46,413 nt of DNA from a virus. The stretch lies in IMG/VR virus record IMGVR_UViG_3300045930_000277, positions 1-46,413 of that record. One strand, written 5' to 3'. A model generated the notes under the pieces. The model was not told the DNA's origin, made no database searches, and was given only the letters and a program-made list of their open reading frames with translations. Position 1 is the first letter of the stretch, and each line of letters opens with the position of its first letter. The position numbers were made by a program, and so were the translations under genes. Positions 6,655 to 14,906 of the stretch are shown piece by piece.

Positions 6655-8355
6655 ATGGCATGGCGGGCGAGGTATGCCTTGGATGGCGGGGACTGGCAGG
6701 GAGTGGCGGGCTTGGCTGGGACCGGCGAAGCTGGGACCGGACCGGCACGGGTGGAATGGCCAGGACTGGCGCGGACTGGTATGTCAGGCATGGCGTGGGT
6801 TGGGCCGGAAAGGATGGCGAGGGTGGCCACGGCGAGGGAGGCTGGCCAGGCGTCACAAGGCGCGGACGGTGTGGAGAGGAAAGGCGCGGATTGCCAAGGC
6901 GGGCGAGGGCTGGCGTGGGCAGGCGTGACACGGCGGGGACGGTGTGGACCGGACGGGTGAGGACTGGCAAGGCAGGCGTGGCGACGGACCGCGTGGCGAG
7001 CACGGGCATGGTCAGGCGGGGACAGGTGGCACGGCGGGCACGGCTTGGCGAGGGAGGACAGGCGTGCATTGGCTGGACAAGCACTGACATGCCAGGGAGA
7101 GGGTCGGACCGGCTGGGTAGGCATGGCGTGGGCCGGGTAGGGCCGGAAGGCCAGGCGAGACGTGGCGGGCCAGGCGGCGGAGGGTCAGGCAGCGCGGGGA
7201 CGGTAGGGCCTGACAAGGAGTGGCAAGGCGGGCCAGGCAGCGCAGGGCATGGTGAGGGCGGAGAGACTAGGCGAGACGTGGCAGGCTCGGCAGGGATAGG
7301 GACACCTTGGATCGGAGAGGAGGGGTAGGGACAGGCCAGGCAGGCGACGCATGGACTGGTGAGCCAAGGCTGGGCGAGGGCGCAGCGGCGCGGCTGGCGT
7401 GGTTTGGACGGTGAGGACAGGCGCTGATAGGCACGGCGGGCCTGGCATGGGCGGAGTGGTACGCAGAGGCGCGGGGCGGCGGGCAAGGCGTCGACCGTCC
7501 TCGATTGGCGCGGTGTCGACGGGCGCGGACGGCGGGCTGGGCTAGGCTACACATGGCGTGGCTTGGCGGGCGAGGCAAGGACGGGCCTAGCTTGTCGTGC
7601 GTTGGCGAGCAAGGGAGAGGATTGGTGCGGCGGGCGAGACAAGGCAAGGCTCTGACGCGCATAGCAGGGCATGGTTGGTGAGGATGGGCGTGGCATGGCA
7701 GGCGGGGTATCGCAAGGGACCGCGCGGCCTGGCCGGGGTTGGCAAGGACGGTGAGGCTAGGGACGGCGGGGCACGGGACGGCGGGCGCGGGAGCGCCAGG
7801 AAGGGAGGGGTGCGGCACGGGAGGATTGGCGCGGTGCGGCTGGCATGGCAGTACAAGGGTGGTAGGTGTCGCTAGGGGTGACGTGGCAGGCTGGGCGAGG
7901 GTCGGCATGTCTGGGCGGCGCTCGGGATGGCACGGCGGGCCTGGAGTGGCGGCGCGAGGGCCGGTGGCGCCAGCACTGGCACGGTCCGGCGTGGCAGGCT
8001 TCGCAAGGATGGCACGGACCAGGAAGGACGGGCGCGGCATGTCTCGGCGGGCACGGCTTGCAGAGGCGGAGTGGGGCATGGCTTGGCAGGCAAGGCGCAG
8101 CATGGGTCGACAGGTCAGGCTAGGGCTCGCATGGCAGGCGGGGCAGGGCATGGAGCGTATGGTGAGGCCATGCGGGGCGGCGCGGGGCCGGGCGGGGCCA
8201 GGCAGGCAAGGCATGGATGGCATGGCCTGACGCGGGCGGCCAGGCGTTGCGGGCGTGATTTTCCCCTTGTACACATCACGTAAAGAGGTGACATGACGGG
8301 CCTGGCGTGGGAGGAGGGGCTAGGAACGGGGAGGAAAGGCGCGGCGGGCTAGGCC
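6655..8355 (+). repeat. degenerate G2N3 pentanucleotide array, about 1.7 kb, non-coding
   Basis: GG doublets recur every 5 nt for long stretches, e.g. at 6724, 6734, 6739, 6744, 6749, then 6758, 6763, 6768, 6773, 6778, with occasional one-base slips. The same spacing is visible around 6690-6720 and 7920-7980. The three bases between doublets vary (often CAT, CGA, ACC, ACT). Hand counts: 6721-6780 is 27 G, 16 C, 11 A, 6 T; 7201-7260 is 30 G, 13 C, 12 A, 5 T, so plus is strongly purine and G rich. A period of 5 cannot be a codon repeat, and no frame shows a plausible protein. A 40-nt AT-richer break lies at 8254-8295; the array resumes to about 8355. Possible roles: G-quadruplex/R-loop former, origin, structured RNA. 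Confidence 0.85.
8254..8300. other. unique AT-richer island inside the array with inverted repeats
   Basis: The only non-G-rich segment in 1.7 kb. It contains CGTGAT (8254-8259) pairing with ATCACG (8275-8280) around a pyrimidine-rich loop, overlapping a second dyad TCAC...GTGA. It could be a protein-binding site or a rightward transcript end. There is no T run. Confidence 0.4.
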
Positions 8356-8546
8356 GTCAGGATCAAAATGAGCCGCAGACGGTCACACAGGCGTGAGGGT
8401 GCGGCATTCCAGGTGCCACACTGACACTGGAGGTACAGCACGCCCTGGCGTATCTGGAGGGCCTTGGTGAGGATTAATGCGTCCTCTTCAGGGCGGACAA
8501 TCCGCTTGTGGCAGCGTCTACACGTATTGCCGGTCGGGCCGGTCAT
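8349..8546 (-). CDS. small zinc-ribbon-like phage protein
   Basis: 65 aa. Two Cys pairs, CRRCH near residue 9 and CQCG near residue 41, give a CxxC...CxC arrangement typical of small phage zinc ribbons. It is the last gene of the leftward operon before the pentanucleotide array, and its 3' end touches the array. It overlaps the upstream GTG-start gene by 29 bp. Nothing indicates its target; such proteins often modulate host machinery. Confidence 0.5.
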   Translation of the reverse strand: MTGPTGNTCRRCHKRIVRPEEDALILTKALQIRQGVLYLQCQCGTWNAAPSRLCDRLRLILILTA

Positions 8547-8715
8547 CCGGGGGCTCCTCTCCAGGTTTCAGCCAGACCAGGGCATACATGCCACAGGTAC
8601 ACACGGGGGCCGGGTGCGCGGTCACGCAGCGGGTGAGGGTGCCCGCATGGGCGCGCGGGTGCGTAAAGGCCGGGGTGCCATCAGACACGTACAGCGTGGG
8701 GAGCTGCTCGGGCAC
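8518..8715 (-). CDS. small hypothetical phage protein, GTG start
   Basis: 65 aa. No ATG exists in this frame between the preceding gene and residue 43, but GTG 8715 has AGAGGGGG 5 nt upstream. It carries CxC (PVCTCG) and a hydrophobic YALVWLK segment. Tight packing between 8727 and 8546 and a good SD support it; sequence alone gives no function. The longer frame to 8889 overlaps the next gene entirely and was rejected. Confidence 0.4.
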   Translation of the reverse strand: MPEQLPTLYVSDGTPAFTHPRAHAGTLTRCVTAHPAPVCTCGMYALVWLKPGEEPPDDRPDRQYV

Positions 8716-8726
8716 GGGGTCCCCCT

Positions 8727-8942
8727 CTACTCGTCCACGGGGATCAAGGTAAAATGGGCATAGACCGGGTCGGCGTCGGTCTGGACAGCCGTACACAGCC
8801 AGACATACCGCTGCCCTACCACGGGGAGTGCACCATTGCACATGGCGCGGAGTTGTGCCTCTGCGTCGACGCCAAAGCCTTGCATGCACATGCCTATCGG
8901 ACGGATACCCTGGGGCATCAGTCGCACGCGCTCCTCTGCCAT
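8727..8942 (-). CDS. small hypothetical phage protein
   Basis: 71 aa from ATG 8942 with GAGAGGAGGGA upstream. Contains MPQGIRPIGMCMQGFGVDAEAQLRAM and a C-terminal beta-like half ending TLIPVDE. Single compact domain, no recognised motif. It lies in a string of short leftward genes (9573 to 8349) between the helicase-type polyvalent protein and the array. Confidence 0.5.
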   Translation of the reverse strand: MAEERVRLMPQGIRPIGMCMQGFGVDAEAQLRAMCNGALPVVGQRYVWLCTAVQTDADPVYAHFTLIPVDE

Positions 8943-8956
8943 GATGGTCCCTCCTC

Positions 8957-9226
8957 TCAGCCTTCCTGTCCTGGGGTCTCGTGCTCCATCGGCGCCAGCG
9001 TCATGCTGCGACGGTCCCCCAGCCGGTTGACATAGTCGCGCTCTATGGCGCGGTTCTTGCCTGCTCCGAGTGCGGGCAGAATCGCCTGGTAGCGGCTGAG
9101 GGCCTGCTGCAGCCGGGCGTCGCTGTCGCTGGCCAGCGCTTCCAGGTCCTGCTGTCGCTTGTGCGCACTGCGGGCGTGGGCTTCGATCACAGCCAGGGCT
9201 GCCTGTAACTGCTCGCGGGGTTCCAT
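8957..9226 (-). CDS. small helical phage protein
   Basis: 89 aa from ATG 9226, preceded by AAAGGATG. Nearly all helix: an amphipathic N-terminal two thirds (LQAALAVIEAHARSAHKRQQ, LEALASDSDARLQQALSRY) predicts a short coiled coil. No motif. Leftward operon member; 14 nt separate it from the previous gene and it ends 15 nt before the next. Confidence 0.5.
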   Translation of the reverse strand: MEPREQLQAALAVIEAHARSAHKRQQDLEALASDSDARLQQALSRYQAILPALGAGKNRAIERDYVNRLGDRRSMTLAPMEHETPGQEG

Positions 9227-9240
9227 AGGGCACATCCTTT

Positions 9241-9573
9241 CTAGTACAACAGACGTGAGCGCAGCGCCTTCTTGAAGGTTTTGCCCTGATACTTGGCGGG
9301 GATACCTTCCAAGCCTAAGCTGTTCCGATGGCTCCGGCGCTTGGCGTGATCGGCTACCGTGGTGCCCTCCTCCGCCAGGGCCGCGCAGAGCGCCTCCGTC
9401 ACCGTGGCGCCCTCTCCGACGCGCTTCAGGTGGGCGCGTTTGGACTGATTGGTAATCAAGGTGACGGTCCAGCTCTGCTCCCGTCCTGTCAACGGATGGC
9501 GGGCTTGTCCATAGACGGTGATCGTGTCGCATTCCGTGTGTATGAGGCGTTCCAGTGCCTCTGCCAGGTCCAT
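9241..9573 (-). CDS. hypothetical phage protein
   Basis: 110 aa from ATG 9573 with AGGGGAGAAGG upstream; longer forms to 9741 overlap the giant gene and have no SD. The first 45 residues contain TVYGQARHPLTGREQSWTV, probably a beta sheet, then a helical AEALCAALAEEG stretch and a basic C-terminal third (HAKRRSHRNS, KTFKKALRSR). Starts 14 nt after the giant helicase protein. No function assignable. Confidence 0.5.
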   Translation of the reverse strand: MDLAEALERLIHTECDTITVYGQARHPLTGREQSWTVTLITNQSKRAHLKRVGEGATVTEALCAALAEEGTTVADHAKRRSHRNSLGLEGIPAKYQGKTFKKALRSRLLY

Positions 9574-9586
9574 CCTTCTCCCCTCT

Positions 9587-12500
9587 CTAGGCGGCGCGGT
9601 GAAACATCTCCCGTTCATCCTGCTGTACAGCGGCGTGATGCAGGTACTGTGCCAGGCCGGTATCGTCGAGCTGGTCCGCTGGCGATTGAAACACCTCCCC
9701 CAGCATGCGCTTGGTTTGCAGGCGCTGCCAGGCTTGCGCATCGTAGGGCGTGCGTGTCCGGGAGATGCTCAGCTCTACCGGGTTGGTCTGCCCTAGCCGG
9801 TGGATGCGTCCGTCTCGCTGCTCCTTGATCATCGCCGTTTGCGGAATGTCATACTGGTGCAGCCATTGTCCGCGTTGCAGGTTCAACCCGGTGGCTCCGG
9901 CGTCAGATGCCACAAGTACATCTATACTTGGGTCGCCCTGCTCAGGCTGGAATGCCTGGCGCACGCGGTTCTTCTCTCCAGCCGTGTGCTGGCCAGTGAG
10001 GGTGCCTACCCGTATCCCAGCGGCCTTCAGCGCGTCATGCAGGTGTTGGACGGCGTCCCGGTTGTGCGCAAAGATGATACCGGGCTTGCCCTGGTCCACG
10101 CGCATTCTGGCATGCTGCACAATGGCCTGGATTTTGGCATTGTCGGCGGGCGGGGTGCTGTGGATCACGCGGGCCAGGGCACTGTCTCTGAGTAGGCCAG
10201 CGTTCTCTTGCAACTGGCGCGCGCGGGCTTCGTGTTGGTCCTCCGGGAGGTGCGCAAAGCTGCTCGGGCTCAGGGCGCGCGCGGCGTCGAGGTCGACCGT
10301 TCCCCGTTGCTGCGCCAGTCGGAGCCGGTCGTAGTGCTCCTGTACGGCGTTGGCGGCGGTGCTCTGGGCGTCGCTCAAGTCGTGCTCTAACACCTTATGA
10401 TGCGCGGGGACACTCGGACTGACGCGCGTGGCGTAAAAATGCGACGCCACTTTGCGCTGTAGGCTTTCCTGTAAGGCAGGGGTGAGTACCGCATACTGCC
10501 GCAGGAAAGCGTCACGGTCGGTGTACTCGCCTGGGTGCAACTTTTCCAGCGTGCTGTAGATTTCGCTCACATCGTTCTTGAGCGGGCTGCCGGTCATAAG
10601 CATGTGATGCGTCGAGTTGTCCGGGTGGGACAGCGCGGTAAAGACGTTGCTCATGAGGCTGTCGTCTTTGCCCATGCGGTCAAGCGTGGTGTGGCCTTCG
10701 TCCAGGACGGTCATAATGCTGGGCGGGATTCCGGCGTTGTCGAGGGCGGCTCTGAGGGCCTGGCGGTGGCCGTCCTTCTGCGCTGAGTCGCGAAAGAAGG
10801 TGGCTACCTCTGCCGGGCTTTTGCCTTGATGCTCGGCTACCAGGTGGACAAGGTCATCTCTCAGGCTCTGATGCGTGGCCACTACCAGCGGCGTCTTGGG
10901 GTCAGCCAGGGCACGCAAGCGGGTGGCACGGTCCGCACCCGGCGTCGCGAAAAATTTGACCTTGCCAGGGTCCGTATAGCGCAATATCTCCCCTGGGAGC
11001 TGGCCCTGTACGGCGCTGGGGACGGCCATAATGGTCTTGTGGATGTCGCCCTTGTTGTGCAGGTGCGTGTGGGTCCCCAGGGCAATGAGGGTCTTGCCAC
11101 TGCCTACGCCAGCATGGATGGCTATCCGTTTGGCGGCGTCCATCATGCGGACGGCGCGCTGCTGCGGGGCATACTGGCCTGACATACTGAGCCCTGGCAT
11201 GAGCTTGACGCCTCGCCCTCCGGTGGCCTTCATCTGCTCCACAATGGGCGCAAAACCCGGATGGTTGATGATTCCCCCTAGCTGATTCTCCGCCAACTTC
11301 CCTAGTGTGGTGCGGTCGGTCTCGGCCTGGCGCGCGGCCTTGGTGACGGTGGGCTGGGGCGAGAAAAAGCCAAGCTGCGACGCGGCGGCCTGCTCCTGTC
11401 TGGCGGTCGCGATAGCGGCGCGCTCCCCCTCTGCAAACTGTCCCCCCGTGCCACGGCGGGCCACAGCGGCATGCGCACTGGCGGTGCTGGCACGCTGTTC
11501 CTTGAGGTGCGCTAGGAGGTCGTCCGGGCTCATGCTCCCGCGTACATGCCCCTGCCACTGTGCCAGGCGTTGCTTGCCCGTCTTCAGCGGCTCGCCGGTG
11601 ATCTGCCCGTATGCGTGGCTGAAGGCATCGGCAAACTTGCCACGGGCACTAGAGAGCAGTGCCTCCCTGGCGCGGCGGATTCCCCCGTGTGCCAGCACGT
11701 AGGCAGCCCACGGGTCCGCTGCGAGCTTGGCGCGGTCGTAGTTCTCGCGGTCTTGCGCGGTGACACCCTTCCCCCCGTTGGCAATTTGCCGGTCAAAGAT
11801 GTCGCGCAAGTGCCCCTTGACCAGGTGCTGCAGGCTCTCCATCCGTTGCTGCTTCTCGGCGTCGTTCTCGCGCTCGTAGGCGTACAGTTGGGCGGCGCGG
11901 GAGATGGGCTCTGCATCGTCGGCGGTGATCATACCAGCCATGGTGGCCAGGTCCTCTATGTTGTCGAGCTTGCCAGCGGCCATGAGGTTGGGCTCTGCTA
12001 CCGCTCCAAAGAGTCCCCCTCCAGCTTCCTCCTCTTCCTTTTTTTGCAGATGGGCCTGGATGGCATGGTAGGCGGCGTCTCCCGTGCCATGCTGGGCCTG
12101 CCACTGGCGCCAGTCTCTGCCAGGGTTGGGCAGGTCCTTGAGCTGCTGGCGGGCTTCTAGGGCTTCATCCTTGCTTATGGGGCTGTGGTGCTTCCAGAAG
12201 TGTTCCTGCAGCATGCTGGTGCTGGCGTGGTCCCCTAGCTCCCCCACCTTCTTAAAGGCCACGCTCCCCTCTGGCACACTGGCCAGGGCGCGGAACACGG
12301 CGCGGCGCGTGTCTTCAGTGTCGGGAATACTCTGGTGATCGAGGGGTGTCATTTCTGGGTGCGCGTCCAGGTAGGGCTTGACCCACTGCGCGGCGCGGCT
12401 GTGCAGGGCTGCCTCTTGCTTCTCGGGCAGGCTCTCTTCGGCGTGTTCGCGCTCAGCGGCGGCCAGGCGGCTTTTCAAGGCGTCGGGGTCGCCCTCAGCG

Positions 12501-14896
12501 GGTGGGCCAAACATCGAGGGGGTTTCCAGGTCCTCTAGCTGCTGGCGTATCCCGGCCATTTCGTGCGTCAGCTCCCGCGCGCGCGGGGTCTCCAGGGGGA
12601 AAGCATCCTCCACAATGCGCTGATAGGTGGGCAGCAAGGCCGGGGGAATAGTGGCCTGGCGCTCGGCACTGAGCAGGTCAGAGCGTATGTCTCTAAAATC
12701 TTCGGCGCCGTCGAGGTAGGCACGGCTGGCAACGTGGGCCTGGATGGCGTGCTCTGCATCGGGCTCACTCATCTGCTCGGTGAGTTCCAGCGGTGTGGTG
12801 GCATAGTGGGCCTGGCGCACGGGGTCTGTAAACTCGGTGAGGGGCCTGGCAACAATGCCGTCCGGGAGCCAGTCGGCTTCGTCGTGCTTCCCGGCCTTGA
12901 TGTCGGCTACCGTGCGCGCGCGTTGCACGGCGTCCTTGGGGGTCTGACTGAGCAGCTTGGGGAGGGCGTCCGGGTGGATCGTCATGAGGCGCGTCCCTCC
13001 CACCAGGTCCATGCTGAAGTCGTCCGGGGTGAGCCCTAACGCACGCGCGGCCATGAGTACGTCGGCATTGCCCACGGTTCCTAGACTCACCTCCAGGTGC
13101 TCCACAGGCGGGCGGCGCAGCGCTTCCCCAAGGAGGGCCTGGCCTTCCAGGCGTCCCAGGGTGGTGCCAATGAGCCCACGGGCCTGCTCCAGGAGGTCCA
13201 GGCGCTGGCGGTTCTGTTCCAGGGCGGCCTTGAGGTCGCTCGGCTCATCGGTCATGGTCTGGGCCATGCGCTCCGCTTCTTTGAGCAGCGGGTCTGCGGC
13301 CTTGAGGGCTTCCTCCGCCAGCTTGCTCTCCGTTGCGGCGTGGTGCGCTTCCACGCCTTCCCGGATGCGCTCCATCTCGCCAGGGATGGTGTTGTGCAAG
13401 TGCCAGGCCAGCAGTTGCGCGGAGCTTTTGGGGCCTAGAAAGTCGATCACATCCCGGCTGAGCATGGCACTCCCTAATGCTGCCAGGGACAAGTTATCTA
13501 TGGCGCTCTGCATGCCAGCGGCAATAGGAGCCCGGTAGGCCGTCTCTTCCTTGCCCTTGACGTGTTCCAGCATGCTGTGTGCCAGGTCCGCGCGTATCTG
13601 GTCCTGCAAGTCGCTGATCACCTGCTTGTCCAGGGCTTCTGAGGTCATCACCCGGAAGGCTTTTTGTGTGTCGACCACCCCACCCGTCTCTATGGTCTTC
13701 TTCATGCGGCGGGCGTCCTGCTCAGCGGCGGCAACCTCTTTCTCTTGCTTGAGCATGTCGACAATGTCTGCAGCGGGCTGCTTCAGCACAGCGGTCTGGT
13801 CGGTGTCGGTCAGTCCGGCCTGCTTCGCCTGGCGTACTTCGGCATGCAAGGCACGCAACCCGGCTGAGCCGTTTTGTAAGCGCTCGGCTTCCTCGTCCCG
13901 GCCTTCAGCGTTGAGGGCAGCCACGGTGTCGTCAATCATGGCCTGCTTGTCCGGGGTGAGCACCAGGTCCACAATGGCCTTGTGATTCTCCGGGCTGGTA
14001 TCGAGGAGGGCGCGCGCGTCCAGTTGGGCCTGTAACTTGGCGCGGGCGCGCTCGGTGTCGGCGTCGGGCTCCTGCTCGTCAAGCTGCTCCAGGGCCTGCT
14101 TGGTGGCGTCTACGTCGAGCTTTTGCAGGTCGTCAATGATGTTGGCGGTGGCCTTCTCGCGGCGGCTGGGGCCACGGCTGGCGCCGGTCGGTTCGGGCTC
14201 CAGGTCGGTGAGCCCCAGGGTGGGACCACCAAAGAGCCCGGCGTCCGTCTTGCCATGCAGGGGCAGGTCGCCCATACCAATGGCGGCGCGCGCGTCGGCG
14301 TCAAGGAGCAGGGTCCGCTTCTGCTCCGCCAACTGTGCGCGGGCTTCGCTGAGCTGCTTGCGGTGATGGCGGGATGCTATGAGACTCTGGGCGCCCAGGG
14401 TCAGGCCAGCCAGGCGCTCCGGGGGCAGGTCCGCACTCACCCCACCCAGGGTCGCCCTGACGCGCTCTATCAAGGCGCGTTGCGCGATGCGGGCCTGTTG
14501 CTGCACGGCGGTTCGGGCTTCGCGCTGGGCTTTTTTGACTTCGGGCGGCGTGATGGCTTCGCGCTCCTTCTGGGCTTCCCGGCGTTGCTCGGCACGCTCT
14601 CTGGCGGTCTGTCTGTACTCGGCTTCGCTCTTGACGTTGGTCAGGCGGAGATAGTTGAGCTTGCCACCGGCGCCAGCCGTGACGCTCCACGAGCCGTCGC
14701 CTCGGGGCTCTATGAGAATCGGGACACCCTTCTCTTCCATGCCGTTGGGGTGCACGGTAATCCAGCGCGCACCAGGCGGGATGTCCTTGGCCTTGGCCAG
14801 GCGGGGCATGAGGCGCACGTAGCACGGGTGCGGGCGGTCGCTGCCGTGCAGATACACCACGGCGGGCAGGGGCGTAGGGGCTGTGCGGGTGACCAT
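9587..14896 (-). CDS. giant polyvalent-type protein with C-terminal SNF2-family helicase
   Basis: 1769 aa from ATG 14896 (SD AGGAG inside the palindrome AGGAGCGCTCCT, abutting the ATG). Residues about 30-90 (IPPGARWITVHPNG, GGAGGKLNYLRLT) form the N-terminal module I associate with phage polyvalent proteins. A long charged helical region fills about 90-1240. The helicase core follows: Walker A AGVGSGKT near 1261-1268, motif II DEGH near 1397, and motif VI QRDGRIHRLGQT near 1692-1703, followed by a short helical tail. Such proteins are thought to be packaged and injected to act on DNA at once. Codes with the 1986-aa protein 10 nt upstream. Its exact substrate is unknown. Confidence 0.8.
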   Translation of the reverse strand: MVTRTAPTPLPAVVYLHGSDRPHPCYVRLMPRLAKAKDIPPGARWITVHPNGMEEKGVPILIEPRGDGSWSVTAGAGGKLNYLRLTNVKSEAEYRQTARERAEQRREAQKEREAITPPEVKKAQREARTAVQQQARIAQRALIERVRATLGGVSADLPPERLAGLTLGAQSLIASRHHRKQLSEARAQLAEQKRTLLLDADARAAIGMGDLPLHGKTDAGLFGGPTLGLTDLEPEPTGASRGPSRREKATANIIDDLQKLDVDATKQALEQLDEQEPDADTERARAKLQAQLDARALLDTSPENHKAIVDLVLTPDKQAMIDDTVAALNAEGRDEEAERLQNGSAGLRALHAEVRQAKQAGLTDTDQTAVLKQPAADIVDMLKQEKEVAAAEQDARRMKKTIETGGVVDTQKAFRVMTSEALDKQVISDLQDQIRADLAHSMLEHVKGKEETAYRAPIAAGMQSAIDNLSLAALGSAMLSRDVIDFLGPKSSAQLLAWHLHNTIPGEMERIREGVEAHHAATESKLAEEALKAADPLLKEAERMAQTMTDEPSDLKAALEQNRQRLDLLEQARGLIGTTLGRLEGQALLGEALRRPPVEHLEVSLGTVGNADVLMAARALGLTPDDFSMDLVGGTRLMTIHPDALPKLLSQTPKDAVQRARTVADIKAGKHDEADWLPDGIVARPLTEFTDPVRQAHYATTPLELTEQMSEPDAEHAIQAHVASRAYLDGAEDFRDIRSDLLSAERQATIPPALLPTYQRIVEDAFPLETPRARELTHEMAGIRQQLEDLETPSMFGPPAEGDPDALKSRLAAAEREHAEESLPEKQEAALHSRAAQWVKPYLDAHPEMTPLDHQSIPDTEDTRRAVFRALASVPEGSVAFKKVGELGDHASTSMLQEHFWKHHSPISKDEALEARQQLKDLPNPGRDWRQWQAQHGTGDAAYHAIQAHLQKKEEEEAGGGLFGAVAEPNLMAAGKLDNIEDLATMAGMITADDAEPISRAAQLYAYERENDAEKQQRMESLQHLVKGHLRDIFDRQIANGGKGVTAQDRENYDRAKLAADPWAAYVLAHGGIRRAREALLSSARGKFADAFSHAYGQITGEPLKTGKQRLAQWQGHVRGSMSPDDLLAHLKEQRASTASAHAAVARRGTGGQFAEGERAAIATARQEQAAASQLGFFSPQPTVTKAARQAETDRTTLGKLAENQLGGIINHPGFAPIVEQMKATGGRGVKLMPGLSMSGQYAPQQRAVRMMDAAKRIAIHAGVGSGKTLIALGTHTHLHNKGDIHKTIMAVPSAVQGQLPGEILRYTDPGKVKFFATPGADRATRLRALADPKTPLVVATHQSLRDDLVHLVAEHQGKSPAEVATFFRDSAQKDGHRQALRAALDNAGIPPSIMTVLDEGHTTLDRMGKDDSLMSNVFTALSHPDNSTHHMLMTGSPLKNDVSEIYSTLEKLHPGEYTDRDAFLRQYAVLTPALQESLQRKVASHFYATRVSPSVPAHHKVLEHDLSDAQSTAANAVQEHYDRLRLAQQRGTVDLDAARALSPSSFAHLPEDQHEARARQLQENAGLLRDSALARVIHSTPPADNAKIQAIVQHARMRVDQGKPGIIFAHNRDAVQHLHDALKAAGIRVGTLTGQHTAGEKNRVRQAFQPEQGDPSIDVLVASDAGATGLNLQRGQWLHQYDIPQTAMIKEQRDGRIHRLGQTNPVELSISRTRTPYDAQAWQRLQTKRMLGEVFQSPADQLDDTGLAQYLHHAAVQQDEREMFHRAA

Positions 14897-14906
14897 AGGA
14901 GCGCTC

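Noticed and set aside
6602-7328. Plus-strand frames rich in Gly/Arg/Trp in the array
   Set aside because: All three plus frames stay open by the same composition effect. No codon-position bias or SD.
6482-8274. Two overlapping minus-strand open frames of about 335 aa each, Pro/Ala/Arg/Ser-rich
   Set aside because: They cross the G2N3 array, where the minus strand is pyrimidine-rich and nearly lacks stops. A 5-nt period cannot code, neither frame has a sensible SD, and the overlap changes frame. They are products of base composition.
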